The notes below the pieces were generated by a model. It did no database searches and was not told the DNA's origin. It was given only the letters and a program-made list of their open reading frames with translations. Positions 34,052-42,402 of a DNA stretch of 64,000 nt are shown piece after piece. Source of the DNA: Streptomyces avermitilis MA-4680 = NBRC 14893. GTDB lineage: Bacteria > Actinomycetota > Actinomycetes > Streptomycetales > Streptomycetaceae. The translations under genes were made by a program, and so were the position numbers. Location: positions 1,426,001 through 1,490,000 of the forward strand of contig NC_003155.5 of the NCBI RefSeq assembly GCF_000009765.2, written 5' to 3'. How positions within the stretch are numbered: position 1 is the first letter of the stretch; every line of letters begins with the position of its first letter.

Positions 34052-35257
34052 TTACCAGGCCACGGGCAGCTCGATCGGGAAGCGTCGGATCGTCTCCGTG
34101 TCCCAGCGCACTTCCTCCGGCGGTACGGCCAGCCGCAACTCCGGGAACCGCTCCAGCAACCGCCCGATGGCCACTTCCAGCTCCGCCATGGCCAGCGGCA
34201 CGGCGATGCACCGGTGTCCGCCCCAGCCGAAGGTCATGTGCGGCAGGGACGGCCGGTCCGGGTCGATGGCGTCCGGGTCCGGGTAGCGCTCCGGGTCACG
34301 GTTCGCCGTCAGGTACGACACATGGACGAAGTCACCCGCCCGGATCTTCACCCCGTCCACCTCCGCGTCCTCCACCGCCACCCGGGGAATGCCGACCCCC
34401 TTGCGGAAGGGAATGAAGCGGAGCATCTCGTTCAGGACGGCGGTCAGCGTGTCCGGCCGGCTCCTGAGGTGCTTCATCAGCTCGGGACGGGTGAGGAGGA
34501 GATAGCAGATGTTGCTGATCTGGCAGGTGGCCGTGTCGTGCCCGCTGAGCATCAGCGTCAGCGCCATGACCGCCAGTTCCTGGTCGTCGAGTACGTCCTC
34601 GCCGTCCTTGGCGGCGGCCAACGCGCTGATCAGGTCGTTCCCGGGGGAGCTCCGCCGCTTTTCGACCAGTCCGCCGAAGTACTCCCGCAGCTCGGATTTG
34701 GCCGTCGCGGCGCTCTGGCGGCTGTCCGGGCCGGTGGAGAGCAGTTGGTGCACGTACTGCTCCATCCGGGGCCAGTCGTCCTGTTCGATCCCGAGAACGT
34801 CGCAGATGGTGTGCTGCGGGAGCCGGTTCGACAAGTGGTGCGCCAGATCCGCCGGCGGCCCCTGCGCGGCCATCTCGTCGAGCAGCGTGTCCGCGAGCCG
34901 GACGATTCTCCGTCTCATCCGCTCCACATGCCCCTTGGTGAAGGCCTGCGATACCAGGCGGCGCAGACGGCTGCTGTGCGGCGGGTCCACCACATTGATC
35001 GACTCCGGGGAGACGATGGGCTCCGGTGTCAGCCGGGGATAGTCGGAGCCCATGATCCCCGCCCGGCTGAACCGCTGATCGGTGGTCACCTGCCGCACCG
35101 CGTCGAACCCGGTGACCAGCCAGGCGTCGGCATCGCCGTACGGCAGCCGGATGCGGGTGATGGAATCGCGGGCCATGAGCTCCGCGAGCGAGGGATCGAA
35201 CTCCAGGCCCTTGCTGAAGTCGAACGGGCACATGATTGCTTCGTCGCTTGGGGTCAT
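34052..35257 (-). CDS. Cytochrome P450
   Basis: A 401-residue bacterial class I P450. The heme-thiolate signature reads FGWGGHRCIAVPLAMAELE; the Cys and FGxGxH core are normal, while the usual G and R after the Cys are A and M. The I-helix has MLSGHDTATCQ (acid-alcohol pair DT), and the K-helix ExxR is EMLR. It would hydroxylate a small substrate using ferredoxin, but no ferredoxin gene is adjacent. The ATG gives MTPSDEAIMCPFDF; MCPFDF is an alternative start. It is isolated by 300-600 bp on both sides, so it may be a remnant of, or tailoring gene for, a nearby secondary metabolic cluster. Confidence 0.9.
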   Translation of the reverse strand: MTPSDEAIMCPFDFSKGLEFDPSLAELMARDSITRIRLPYGDADAWLVTGFDAVRQVTTDQRFSRAGIMGSDYPRLTPEPIVSPESINVVDPPHSSRLRRLVSQAFTKGHVERMRRRIVRLADTLLDEMAAQGPPADLAHHLSNRLPQHTICDVLGIEQDDWPRMEQYVHQLLSTGPDSRQSAATAKSELREYFGGLVEKRRSSPGNDLISALAAAKDGEDVLDDQELAVMALTLMLSGHDTATCQISNICYLLLTRPELMKHLRSRPDTLTAVLNEMLRFIPFRKGVGIPRVAVEDAEVDGVKIRAGDFVHVSYLTANRDPERYPDPDAIDPDRPSLPHMTFGWGGHRCIAVPLAMAELEVAIGRLLERFPELRLAVPPEEVRWDTETIRRFPIELPVAW

Positions 35258-35859
35258 CGCGCTGTTCTCCAGTTCCAGCCGCCTTCATTGATCCATGCAT
35301 ATGCCAATTCCGCGTTGCTTAGACGCCTGGATACCTCCACATGCGCTATTTGGCCCCCGCTGTACCCGATGCCGGAGGACAACGGGCGGGGCACGGGGTC
35401 TTCCGGCGATCCCGGTATCGGCGCCACAAGGTGAGGCCGAAGGGACCGCGCGGCTCGGAGACACCGCGGATCCCGCCGCGCCATGACCGTGTGTCCTCGC
35501 CGGACCGCACCCAGGAGGAAGCCGCGTACCGCCCGCGCACCCGACGGCCGGCAGCTGTCACCCGGCAGCCGCACCGTGTACGACGTCGTGACGCACCAGC
35601 AGGCCGCGATGCCCGAGCAGCCGCTCACGGTGCACCGGGAAGTCGAGGCCGCGCAGGGCGTCCCGGAACGGAAGCCTCACCCGGGAGCCGCCCGGCGAGC
35701 GCTCAGGACGCACGTGGGGGCTCTGAACCGAGCGGCTGTCAGCTCAGCTCGCCCTGGAACACCGTGGAACGGCACGCCCGCGCTCACCCGGGGGCACGTT
35801 CGGAGCGGCCGCCGAGCCGGGCACCGGCGGCTTCCGCCGGCGGCCCGGCGGCCGCCGCC
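35258..35859. other. 602-bp region between two minus-strand genes
   Basis: Mostly without convincing coding content. The bases just upstream of the P450 gene (35270-35340) are relatively AT-rich and likely hold its promoter. A short DUF2795-like frame is annotated at 35558-35713. Confidence 0.5.
35558..35713 (-). CDS. Short DUF2795-like open frame, possibly a remnant
   Basis: A GTG-initiated 51-codon frame (alternative GTG at 35680 gives 40 codons). The segment FRDALRGLDFPVHRERLLGH resembles the first helices of DUF2795 proteins, which are usually 60-120 residues. The copy ends early (RHDVVHGAAAG, then TGA). No clear ribosome-binding site is seen. It may be a truncated gene rather than an expressed one. 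Confidence 0.3.
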   Translation of the reverse strand: MRPERSPGGSRVRLPFRDALRGLDFPVHRERLLGHRGLLVRHDVVHGAAAG

Positions 35860-36765
35860 TCATCCCCCGTGCCGGTACGCGGCGTCAAGGCGCGCCAGCT
35901 CGTCGGCCGTGAGCCTGATGGCGCCCGCGGCCACGTTCGCCGCAAGGTGGTCCGGGTTGCCGGTGCCGGGGATGGCCAGCACGTGCGGACCCTGCTGGAG
36001 GGTCCACGCCAGCCGCACCTGCGCGGGCGTGGCCTCGTGCGCCCGCGCGACGGCGCGGATCTCGTCGTCCTCGCTGCCGCTGGAGCCCTGCGCACCGCCC
36101 TCCCCGGCGATCGCGAAGAACGGCACGAACGCGATGCCCTGTTCGCCGCACATCCGCAGCATCGTGTCGGCCCCGGCATCCGGCGAGTGGAGCCCGTACT
36201 GGTTCTGCACGCACACCACCGGCGCGATCGCCTGCGCCTCGGCGAGGTGCCGGGGTTCCACGCAGGAGATGCCGAGGTGCCGGATCAGACCTGCTTCGCG
36301 CAGTTCGGCGAGCGCCCCGAAGTGCTCGGCGATCGAGTCCTGCCGCATACGCCGGAGGTTCACCACGTCGAGGTGGTCGCGGCCGAGCTGGCGCAGGTTC
36401 TCCTCGACATGGCCGCGCAGTTGGTCGGGGCGGGCCGCGGTGCCCCACTCCCCCGTGTAGTCCCGGTACGGGCCGACCTTCGTGACGATCACCAGGTCGT
36501 CCGGGTACGGCGCCAGCGCACTGTTGATCAACTCGTTCGCGGAGCGCAGCGAGGAGAAGTAGAAGGCGGCCGTGTCGATGTGGTTGACGCCGAGTTCGAG
36601 CGCCCGCCGCAGCACCGTGACCGACCGTTCGCGGTCACTTGGTGTGCCGAGGTGGAAGGCGGCACTGCCCGTCAGCCGCATCGCGCCGAAGCCGACGCGG
36701 TTGACGGACAGGTCGCCGAGTTTCCAGGTGCCCGCGGCCTCCGCGGTGATCGTTTCCGAGGTCAT
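35860..36765 (-). CDS. Aldo/keto reductase
   Basis: A 301-residue NAD(P)H-dependent aldo/keto reductase. The tetrad is seen in HIDTAAFYFSS (Asp and Tyr) and IVTKVGPYRD (Lys). The region around HLDVVNLRRMR, where the catalytic His normally sits as LxHxP, carries Asn-Leu-Arg instead, which is also found in a set of actinobacterial AKR paralogues. The cofactor region is QQGPHVLAIPGTGNPDHLAANV. The start at MTSETITAEA was chosen over an upstream ATG for better fit. The substrate is unknown. Confidence 0.86.
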   Translation of the reverse strand: MTSETITAEAAGTWKLGDLSVNRVGFGAMRLTGSAAFHLGTPSDRERSVTVLRRALELGVNHIDTAAFYFSSLRSANELINSALAPYPDDLVIVTKVGPYRDYTGEWGTAARPDQLRGHVEENLRQLGRDHLDVVNLRRMRQDSIAEHFGALAELREAGLIRHLGISCVEPRHLAEAQAIAPVVCVQNQYGLHSPDAGADTMLRMCGEQGIAFVPFFAIAGEGGAQGSSGSEDDEIRAVARAHEATPAQVRLAWTLQQGPHVLAIPGTGNPDHLAANVAAGAIRLTADELARLDAAYRHGG

Positions 36766-36808
36766 CCGGGGAGTGTGGCACACGGGCCCGCAGCCCGACG
36801 GGCGTGCT

Positions 36809-38203
36809 TTACGGATACGTGTATGTGTTCAGGGTGTCCACGGCCGACGTCGGGTTGCCCAGGTCATAGCGGTCCACGGCGAGGAAGTTGGGCTTCTTCC
36901 GGGCCGCCGGCCGGCAGAACCGCTGGGCGCGGTCGGCGAGTTTGGTGTTGTCCGTCGTGGCCGTGGAGGCGATCGCCGCGTCGCGGAAGTGGTTCATGAC
37001 GAAGAGCGGGCGGAAGGCGGATTCGGTGTACGTCAGCGGGATGTTGGTGTCGGCGCCGTACCAGCGGCTGTAGCAGGACCAGTCGGAGGAGCCGAGGCCC
37101 GACCCCATGGACCAGTAGTTCTCGACCGTCCACTCCCGCTGGTACATCACCCCGAAGCTGTCCCGGGTGAGCCCGGCGGACTCGTCGGAGGAGCGGCTGT
37201 GGTCCGTGAAGATCAGCAGCCGGTGGTTGGCGGCGATCAGGTCCGCCATCCTGGGCCAGCCGCTTTGCCGCACACCCGTCCGGTCGGGCCGGTACAGCAC
37301 GTCGGACAGTCCGCTGACGCGGGCGAGTTCACTGCGCAGGACGCCCGGGTCGACGTAGTCCTCGAGAAACACGGTGACGACCTGGTCGGGGTGCTGCTTG
37401 AGGAAGTCCACCATGCGCTGGATGTCGACCCAGAGGGCGACCGGTTTGCTGACCAGGGTGCAGCTGTTGTGGCAGAGGATCGCGCCGTCCGAGGTCTGAT
37501 GGATGTCCATCATGAATCCGCGTACGCCGTCGGTCAGTTGCTGGTTGATGCCGCGCGTCTGGTTGGGCACCAGGTTGACGAAGGGCGGTGCGAAACCGCC
37601 GTCCACGCCGTTGGCGTACGCGTTGTGGGCGGTGAGGAACGTGACCTGGTCCAGGGTGCGTTGGTCAGGGGACGGCATGGGGTTGACCGAGGGGGTGACC
37701 GGGGTCAGGTACCAGGAGGCCAGACTCCCCGCCGAACCGATGGCCAACTGGGCGGGGTAGTTCGACCCGGAGGGTTTCGCGCCGACGGTCAGATGACGGT
37801 CGGTTCCCGGCGCCTTGAGCGTGTACTGGTCGGTACCGGCCGGGGTGATCTCCCAGGCCGCGTCGGCGCTGGTGCACACGACCGTTCTGGCCTGGTCGCC
37901 GGAACGGCCGAGGCAGCTGCCGGCTGTGTCGGTACTCTCCAGCAGGTACGCGGATCCGCTCGTCCGCAGATTCCACTGCTGGTGGTCCTCGTTGCCCTTC
38001 GGGTTGTGCTGTTCGACTGCTCCCGCGTTGTCGGCGGCGTTGAGACCGGTGACGGCACTCTGAACGAAGTAGGCACCGCCGGTGGGGACTTGGGCGGACA
38101 CGGCGGGGGTGGGGACGGCGACGACGACGGCCAGCGCGGCGGTCGTGGCGGTCGCGGCGAGCAAGGCGCGGGGGGTTCGCATCACTGTCACGATGCCCTT
38201 CAT
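36809..38203 (-). CDS. Secreted PI-PLC-like protein with ricin-B-type lectin region
   Basis: A 464-residue exported protein. A signal peptide covers residues 1-37 (RTPRALLAATATTAALAVVVAV, cleavage near VSA-Q). Residues ~40-165 form a ricin-type beta-trefoil-like segment (YFVQSAVTGLNAAD, HQQWNLRTSG, SCLGRSGDQARTVVCTS). The remainder is a phosphatidylinositol-phospholipase C X-type barrel: FLTAHNAYANG and DIHQTSDGAILCHNSC hold the two catalytic His candidates, with VRGFMMDIH between them. It probably cleaves phospholipids or related phosphodiesters outside the cell. ATG 38203 has no good ribosome-binding site; ATG 38182 is an alternative. Confidence 0.82.
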   Translation of the reverse strand: MKGIVTVMRTPRALLAATATTAALAVVVAVPTPAVSAQVPTGGAYFVQSAVTGLNAADNAGAVEQHNPKGNEDHQQWNLRTSGSAYLLESTDTAGSCLGRSGDQARTVVCTSADAAWEITPAGTDQYTLKAPGTDRHLTVGAKPSGSNYPAQLAIGSAGSLASWYLTPVTPSVNPMPSPDQRTLDQVTFLTAHNAYANGVDGGFAPPFVNLVPNQTRGINQQLTDGVRGFMMDIHQTSDGAILCHNSCTLVSKPVALWVDIQRMVDFLKQHPDQVVTVFLEDYVDPGVLRSELARVSGLSDVLYRPDRTGVRQSGWPRMADLIAANHRLLIFTDHSRSSDESAGLTRDSFGVMYQREWTVENYWSMGSGLGSSDWSCYSRWYGADTNIPLTYTESAFRPLFVMNHFRDAAIASTATTDNTKLADRAQRFCRPAARKKPNFLAVDRYDLGNPTSAVDTLNTYTYP

Positions 38204-38640
38204 CGGGATCGACGGTCAGGTGCATGACATCATGGCCGTTGCGGCCGCCGGGCGGGAGACCTGGTAGTGGCTGATGTATCGGCCGACCATCCGCCGGCCG
38301 GATTCCCGGCCCCCCGGGGCCGCCACCCCGCTGCTCCATCACGGCCACCGCGGCGACTGCGGCCACCACCAGGCACCGGGTCCCCGCACCCCCGGCCGGC
38401 GTGGGACGCACCGTCCCCGGACCGCAGGCCGCACCGGCGGACACCCCGCCCGCACGCCCACCGCCCGCCGCTGACGCAGCCGGGCTAGAGTCGGTCACGT
38501 ACGAGAAGCACCTTTTTTCCCGGACATCGCGCCGGTCTCCCGCCGGTCCCAAGGCCCGCCCCCACAAGCGGCCGCGCGCCCCGGCCAGGCCGGCTACTCA
38601 GTGAGGTGTCGCCACCGACGCCTCTGACGTGGAGCCCTTC
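38204..38640. other. 437-bp divergent intergenic region
   Basis: It separates the divergent PI-PLC-like and GPP34 genes. Open frames are present only because of Pro/Arg/His-rich low-complexity sequence, and none has a ribosome-binding site or a family resemblance. It should contain both promoters. Confidence 0.5.
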
Positions 38641-39246
38641 ATGACTACACCGCGGGATTTGTTGATCGTCGCCATGGACGTGGGGTCCAGCCGTTATGTG
38701 GAGCCGGGCGATCTGTCGCTCGCCCTCGCGGGAGCCGAGGTGATCGATCTCCTCGGCGCCGGGGCCCTCACCCTGGAGGGCGATCGCATCGTGTCGAACA
38801 ACCAGTGGACACTGGGTGATCGCCTGCTGGACGAGGCCGCGTCGTCACTCGTTCGGCAGCCGCCCCACGAGCCGGTCGAGGACTGGCTGTGGCGCCGGGG
38901 CCGCGGCCTGTCCCAGGCATATCTGGCCGCCCTGGAGACGGAAGGACAAGTCGCCCGGCAACCCGGCCGCTGGCTCCCCGTCCGGACCGGCCGCACGGCA
39001 CTGGTCGACTCACCCGCCCGGCGCCACGCCGCCGACCGCTGGGCATCGGGCGAGCCCGTCCTGGCCGTCCTCGCGGCCGCCGCCGGAATCCACGACCTGC
39101 CGACCGAGGACTCCCCGAGCATCGCCGACGAGGCGGTCGTGACGGTGCTCGCCGCCGTCAACGACGCGGTGATGGAGCTGGAAGCCGTACGCCAGCGGCG
39201 ATCCATCGAAGAAGCGGCCTTCGACAACATCTGGCGAGGCCCCTGA
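38641..39246 (+). CDS. GPP34 (GOLPH3/VPS74-like) family protein
   Basis: A 201-residue soluble protein of the GPP34 family. The conserved start TTPRDLLIVAMDVGSSRYVEPGDLSLALAGAEVIDLLGAG-like region and the C-terminal VVTVLAAVNDAVMELEAVRQ match bacterial homologues of Golgi phosphoprotein 3, an all-helical phosphoinositide-binding fold. Streptomyces genomes carry several copies with unknown roles. GGAG six bases before the ATG supports the start. Confidence 0.86.
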   Translation: MTTPRDLLIVAMDVGSSRYVEPGDLSLALAGAEVIDLLGAGALTLEGDRIVSNNQWTLGDRLLDEAASSLVRQPPHEPVEDWLWRRGRGLSQAYLAALETEGQVARQPGRWLPVRTGRTALVDSPARRHAADRWASGEPVLAVLAAAAGIHDLPTEDSPSIADEAVVTVLAAVNDAVMELEAVRQRRSIEEAAFDNIWRGP

Positions 39247-39403
39247 CACGAGGCACGGACGCACGGTGAGCCGTGCCCCTCACCGAGCTCCTCCCGTCAC
39301 CGAGCTCCTCCCGTCATGCGGGGCAGGTATTTACTGGAGGCCGAACAATCACGCTCGGAATAATCGCTCCATACCCCGCGTGCCCCTCAAGAAAGCAACC
39401 CCC

Positions 39404-39604
39404 CGATGCGCCGGCTGCGCTTTCTGCCTCGACATGCACGCGAAGGACGCCCGCTCCCGGCTTCACCGAACGCGAGCGTGCCGCACTGGCGTCGACCGAG
39501 GCTGTGACCCTGGTGCACGACGGACACGTACCGGACGACGTGTACGCGGAGGCCGCCCGGGTTTCTTCGACGAGGCACAGCTCGCGGTGCCGAGCAAACA
39601 GCTG
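39404..39604 (+). pseudogene. Degraded AhpD-like carboxymuconolactone decarboxylase remnant
   Basis: Pieces of one family lie in successive frames. CAGCAFCLDMHAKDARSR carries the CxxC-plus-His redox motif of AhpD-like proteins. After a loss of intervening sequence, FTERERAALASTEAVTLVHDG with VPDDVYAEAARV continues in a second frame, and FDEAQLAVPSKQ in a third. Homologues are about 150 residues and continuous, so this copy is dead. It occupies most of the otherwise empty 456-bp gap between the GPP34 gene and the pabC-like gene. Confidence 0.75.
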
Positions 39605-39702
39605 AGTGTGAATATCGAATTCCCGCCGGGTCGAATTCACCAGTGCCGACCCGGCGCGCTCCTCCGTATATCCCGTGGACTCGGTCGGGATATCTCACGG
39701 AA

Positions 39703-40494
39703 TCAGTCAGGCAGCGGCTCCAGGATGCCGTCCAGCCATTCCCGCCATTCCGGGGCACGCACAGCGAACCCGGCGTTCATCGGCCGGCCCGTCCATTCCA
39801 CCACGGGCCGAATTCCGTGCAGAGCGTTCACCAGCCACACCTCACGGCCGGCCAGCTCCGCCGGCGTCCGCTCGCGGTGCGCGAGCCGGATCCCCGTCCT
39901 CAGGGCCCGCTCCTGGACAAGGCCGACGGTGACCCCGGCCAGGACCGGCAGCTGCGGCGGTGGCATGCAGAGGGTGTCGTCCTCCCACCACAGGATGCTG
40001 GAGTTCGCCGCTTCCAGCACCACCCCGGAGGGCGTGATCAGCACGGCCTCCTCCGCCCCCTGCCCGCCGGCCCGCAGCCGCACCCGGCCCAGGGCGTCCA
40101 GATCCGGGCCCTTGCGCCGGGGCACGGTCCGCGGATCGGGCTGCCCGGCCGCCCACACCCGCACCTCGGTGGCGAGAGGCGGCGCGTGCCTGAGCAGTAG
40201 CCTCAGCTGGAGGGATCCTCTGACCAGCTCGACCCGCGGGAACCACGTCCCCGCCCGTGGCAGGACCGCCGTCATCTCCCGCCAGAATGCGGTGAGTTGA
40301 TCGAGCGGCGGCGCACCGCACTCGGCGCAGGCGCGCCGAAAACGCTCACGGTGGCGGTCGAAGCCGCGCACCAGTCCGTCGCGCAGCAGCCACGAGTCCG
40401 CGGCCAGCAGCCGGGTGTCGGCCGCCAGACCACGGGTCAGTCCGCTGTCCGGGTTCCAGGCCAACAGGCCCTCCGCGATTGCCGGTTGTGTCAC
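39703..40494 (-). CDS. Aminotransferase class IV, 4-amino-4-deoxychorismate lyase-like (PabC)
   Basis: A 263-residue PLP enzyme of fold type IV. The Schiff-base Lys is expected in RRKGPDLDALGR, with EAVLITPSGVVLEAANSSILWW and LPVLAGVTVGLVQERA as cofactor-binding regions and a C-terminal EVWLVNALHGIRPV. The family includes PabC, which splits 4-amino-4-deoxychorismate to 4-aminobenzoate and pyruvate. That reaction fits because a pabAB gene lies two genes upstream on the same strand. GAGGAG six bases before the GTG supports the start. It is 381 bp from the CoA ligase gene, and the gap is filled by a broken gene. Confidence 0.84.
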   Translation of the reverse strand: MTQPAIAEGLLAWNPDSGLTRGLAADTRLLAADSWLLRDGLVRGFDRHRERFRRACAECGAPPLDQLTAFWREMTAVLPRAGTWFPRVELVRGSLQLRLLLRHAPPLATEVRVWAAGQPDPRTVPRRKGPDLDALGRVRLRAGGQGAEEAVLITPSGVVLEAANSSILWWEDDTLCMPPPQLPVLAGVTVGLVQERALRTGIRLAHRERTPAELAGREVWLVNALHGIRPVVEWTGRPMNAGFAVRAPEWREWLDGILEPLPD

Positions 40495-40505
40495 CGTGGC
40501 TCCTC

Positions 40506-40827
40506 TCAGTTCTTTCGGCCGGCGCTCGCCGGCGAGCCGTTCCTTGGTCCGCGAACTCCCCGACCCGCCGTCGCCGTCCCGTTCGCGACGGTCTTCGCCG
40601 CGGCCGCGGCGTCGGCGGTGCCGCTGTTCATGCCGCGCGCGCCGAACGGCGGGAAGAGGTGGGCCGCCTCACCCGGCCGGCACGGTGTGGCCGAGGTCGG
40701 TCCCGAGGCCGGGGTGGATGCCCAGCGGCCGGTCCAGGGTGCCGAAGACGGCTCCGTGACGGTCTGCGGCCTGCCGGAACACCGGTCCCGGACAAGAACC
40801 GGGGCCGGCGAAGAGGGGCTGTGACAT
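40506..40827 (-). pseudogene. FAD-dependent monooxygenase C-terminal remnant, frameshifted
   Basis: From ATG 40827 one frame reads MSQPLFAGPG to GTDLGHTVPAG and stops at 40669. Removing one G at the stop lets the sequence continue GEAAHLFPPFGARGMNSGTADAAAAA and on to RKN-stop at 40506. The GxAAHxxPPFGxRGMNSG stretch is the second FAD-binding signature of PHBH-type aromatic hydroxylases. The N-terminal Rossmann domain is absent, so the gene is both truncated and frameshifted. It lies between the CoA ligase and the pabC-like gene, suggesting the cluster once contained a flavin hydroxylase. Confidence 0.65.
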
Positions 40828-40875
40828 GGGCCCGTTCCTTATCCGCGGTGGGCGCGGACGCCGGTGCGTCCACGG

Positions 40876-42402
40876 TCACCACGCGCCCTGGCGGACGAGG
40901 TGGCGGCGGAGCTTCCCGGTGGCGGTACGCGGCAGCGTGGGTACGAAGCTGACGCTGCGGGGGACCTGGACCGCGGCCAGGTTGTCGCGGGCCAGGCAGA
41001 CCAGGTCGGCCTCAAGACCTACGGGTATCGGAGTGACGGGCACGACGAAGGCCCGGAGCCTGCCCGCGCCGCGCGCGTCGGTGACGGCCGCGACCGCGAT
41101 CTCCCTGACCGCCGGATGAGTCCCCAGCAGGGCCTCCACCTCCAGCGGGGAGACGGTGCTGCCGCCGACCGTCTCCATGTCGTCGGTCCGGCCGAGGTGC
41201 CGGTAGGTGCCGTCCGGTTCCCGACGGGCCCGGTCCCGGGTGGCGAGCCAGCCGCCGACGAGGGTGCGGTCCGTCTCCTCGGGCAGGTTCAGATAGCCGG
41301 GCGTCAACGAAGGTCCGCGTACCCACAGTTCACCCTCCTCGCCCGCCCCCACGGGGCGCCCCGAGCGGTCCCGCAGCTCCACCTCGAAGCCGGGCACCGG
41401 GCGGCCGACGGTCCCCGGGTGATGGTGGTCGAAGCTGTTGGCGCAGAACGCGTGCCCGGCCTCGGTGGAGCCGAGCTGCTCCAGAACGGGCGCGCCGAGC
41501 AGCTCGGCGACCTGCTCCGCCAACCCGGCGGGCATGCCCTCGCCGGCCGACACCGCGGCCCGTACGGACGCGAAACACGCCATGTGCCCGACCGCCCGGT
41601 CCGCCACGAGGGCGGCGTACGCCGACGGGACGGAGTAGAGCAGGGTCACCCGGTGCCGGGCGACGAGTCCGTCGACGGCCGCGGGGGTCGGGCGCCCGTC
41701 GACCAGTACGGCGGAGGAGCCGGAGAACAGCGGGAAGACGAAGGCGTTGCCGAACCCGTAGGCGAAGAACAGCTTGGACACCGAGAGGGTGACGTCGTCC
41801 GCGGTGATCCGCAGCAGCCGTCGGCCGATGAGTTCGTGGTAAGTCCCCGGGTCGCCGTGACAGTGGACGACGCCCTTGGGTCTGCCCGTAGTACCGGAGG
41901 TGTACTGGATGTACAGCGGGGTGCGCGGCCCGACCGGGTGGGCGTCGGCGGCGGGCGAGGCGGTGCCGGCGAGCGCGACCAGCTGATCGGCGCCCAGCCG
42001 CCGCCGGTGCGCGAAGCGTCTCTCCAGCCCCGGTCCGGTCACGCACAGCGCGGCCTCGGCGTCGTCGGCCATGAACTCGTGCTCGGCCGGGGTGAGTTCG
42101 GGGTTGACGGGGACCGCGACGGCGCCGAGACGGGCGGTGGCGAGGAAAGCCGTCACCCAGGCGAGGGAGTCGGGCAGCGCGAGCAGTACCCGGTCGCCCG
42201 GGCGGACTCCGTGCTCGGCGAGCACGGTGGCCGTGCGGGCCGCGAGGTCGTGCACCTCGCCGTGGGTCCAGACCTGGTGGCCCTGGCGGAACGCGGGGCG
42301 CCCGGTCCAGCCACGGCGCTCGGCCCGGCCGGCGAGTACGGCCGCGAGGTTGTCGGACGTGCCCGCTTCGGCCGGACTCAGGGTGGGCAGCGGCGCCCTC
42401 AT
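40876..42402 (-). CDS. Benzoate-CoA-ligase-like AMP-dependent synthetase
   Basis: A 508-residue ANL-superfamily enzyme that forms an acyl adenylate and usually the CoA thioester. Motifs: phosphate loop YTSGTTGRPKG, QLGSTEAGHAF (A5), and a C-terminal TATGKLRRHL with the catalytic Lys. The regions VVHCHGDPGTYHEL and LSVSKLFFAYGFGNAFVFP are characteristic of benzoate-CoA ligases, so an aromatic acid is the likely substrate. Its ATG overlaps the pabAB stop by four bases (ATGA), tying it to 4-aminobenzoate production. I infer formation of 4-aminobenzoyl-AMP or -CoA. No acyltransferase or synthase using the product is seen. Confidence 0.88.
   Translation of the reverse strand: MRAPLPTLSPAEAGTSDNLAAVLAGRAERRGWTGRPAFRQGHQVWTHGEVHDLAARTATVLAEHGVRPGDRVLLALPDSLAWVTAFLATARLGAVAVPVNPELTPAEHEFMADDAEAALCVTGPGLERRFAHRRRLGADQLVALAGTASPAADAHPVGPRTPLYIQYTSGTTGRPKGVVHCHGDPGTYHELIGRRLLRITADDVTLSVSKLFFAYGFGNAFVFPLFSGSSAVLVDGRPTPAAVDGLVARHRVTLLYSVPSAYAALVADRAVGHMACFASVRAAVSAGEGMPAGLAEQVAELLGAPVLEQLGSTEAGHAFCANSFDHHHPGTVGRPVPGFEVELRDRSGRPVGAGEEGELWVRGPSLTPGYLNLPEETDRTLVGGWLATRDRARREPDGTYRHLGRTDDMETVGGSTVSPLEVEALLGTHPAVREIAVAAVTDARGAGRLRAFVVPVTPIPVGLEADLVCLARDNLAAVQVPRSVSFVPTLPRTATGKLRRHLVRQGAW

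Noticed and set aside
35341..36999. 552-codon plus-strand frame
   Set aside because: Antisense to the aldo/keto reductase, with atypical Arg/Val/Gly composition and no domain.
38267..38604. Short Pro/Arg/His-rich frames upstream of the GPP34 gene
   Set aside because: Low-complexity composition typical of noncoding GC-rich DNA; no start signals.
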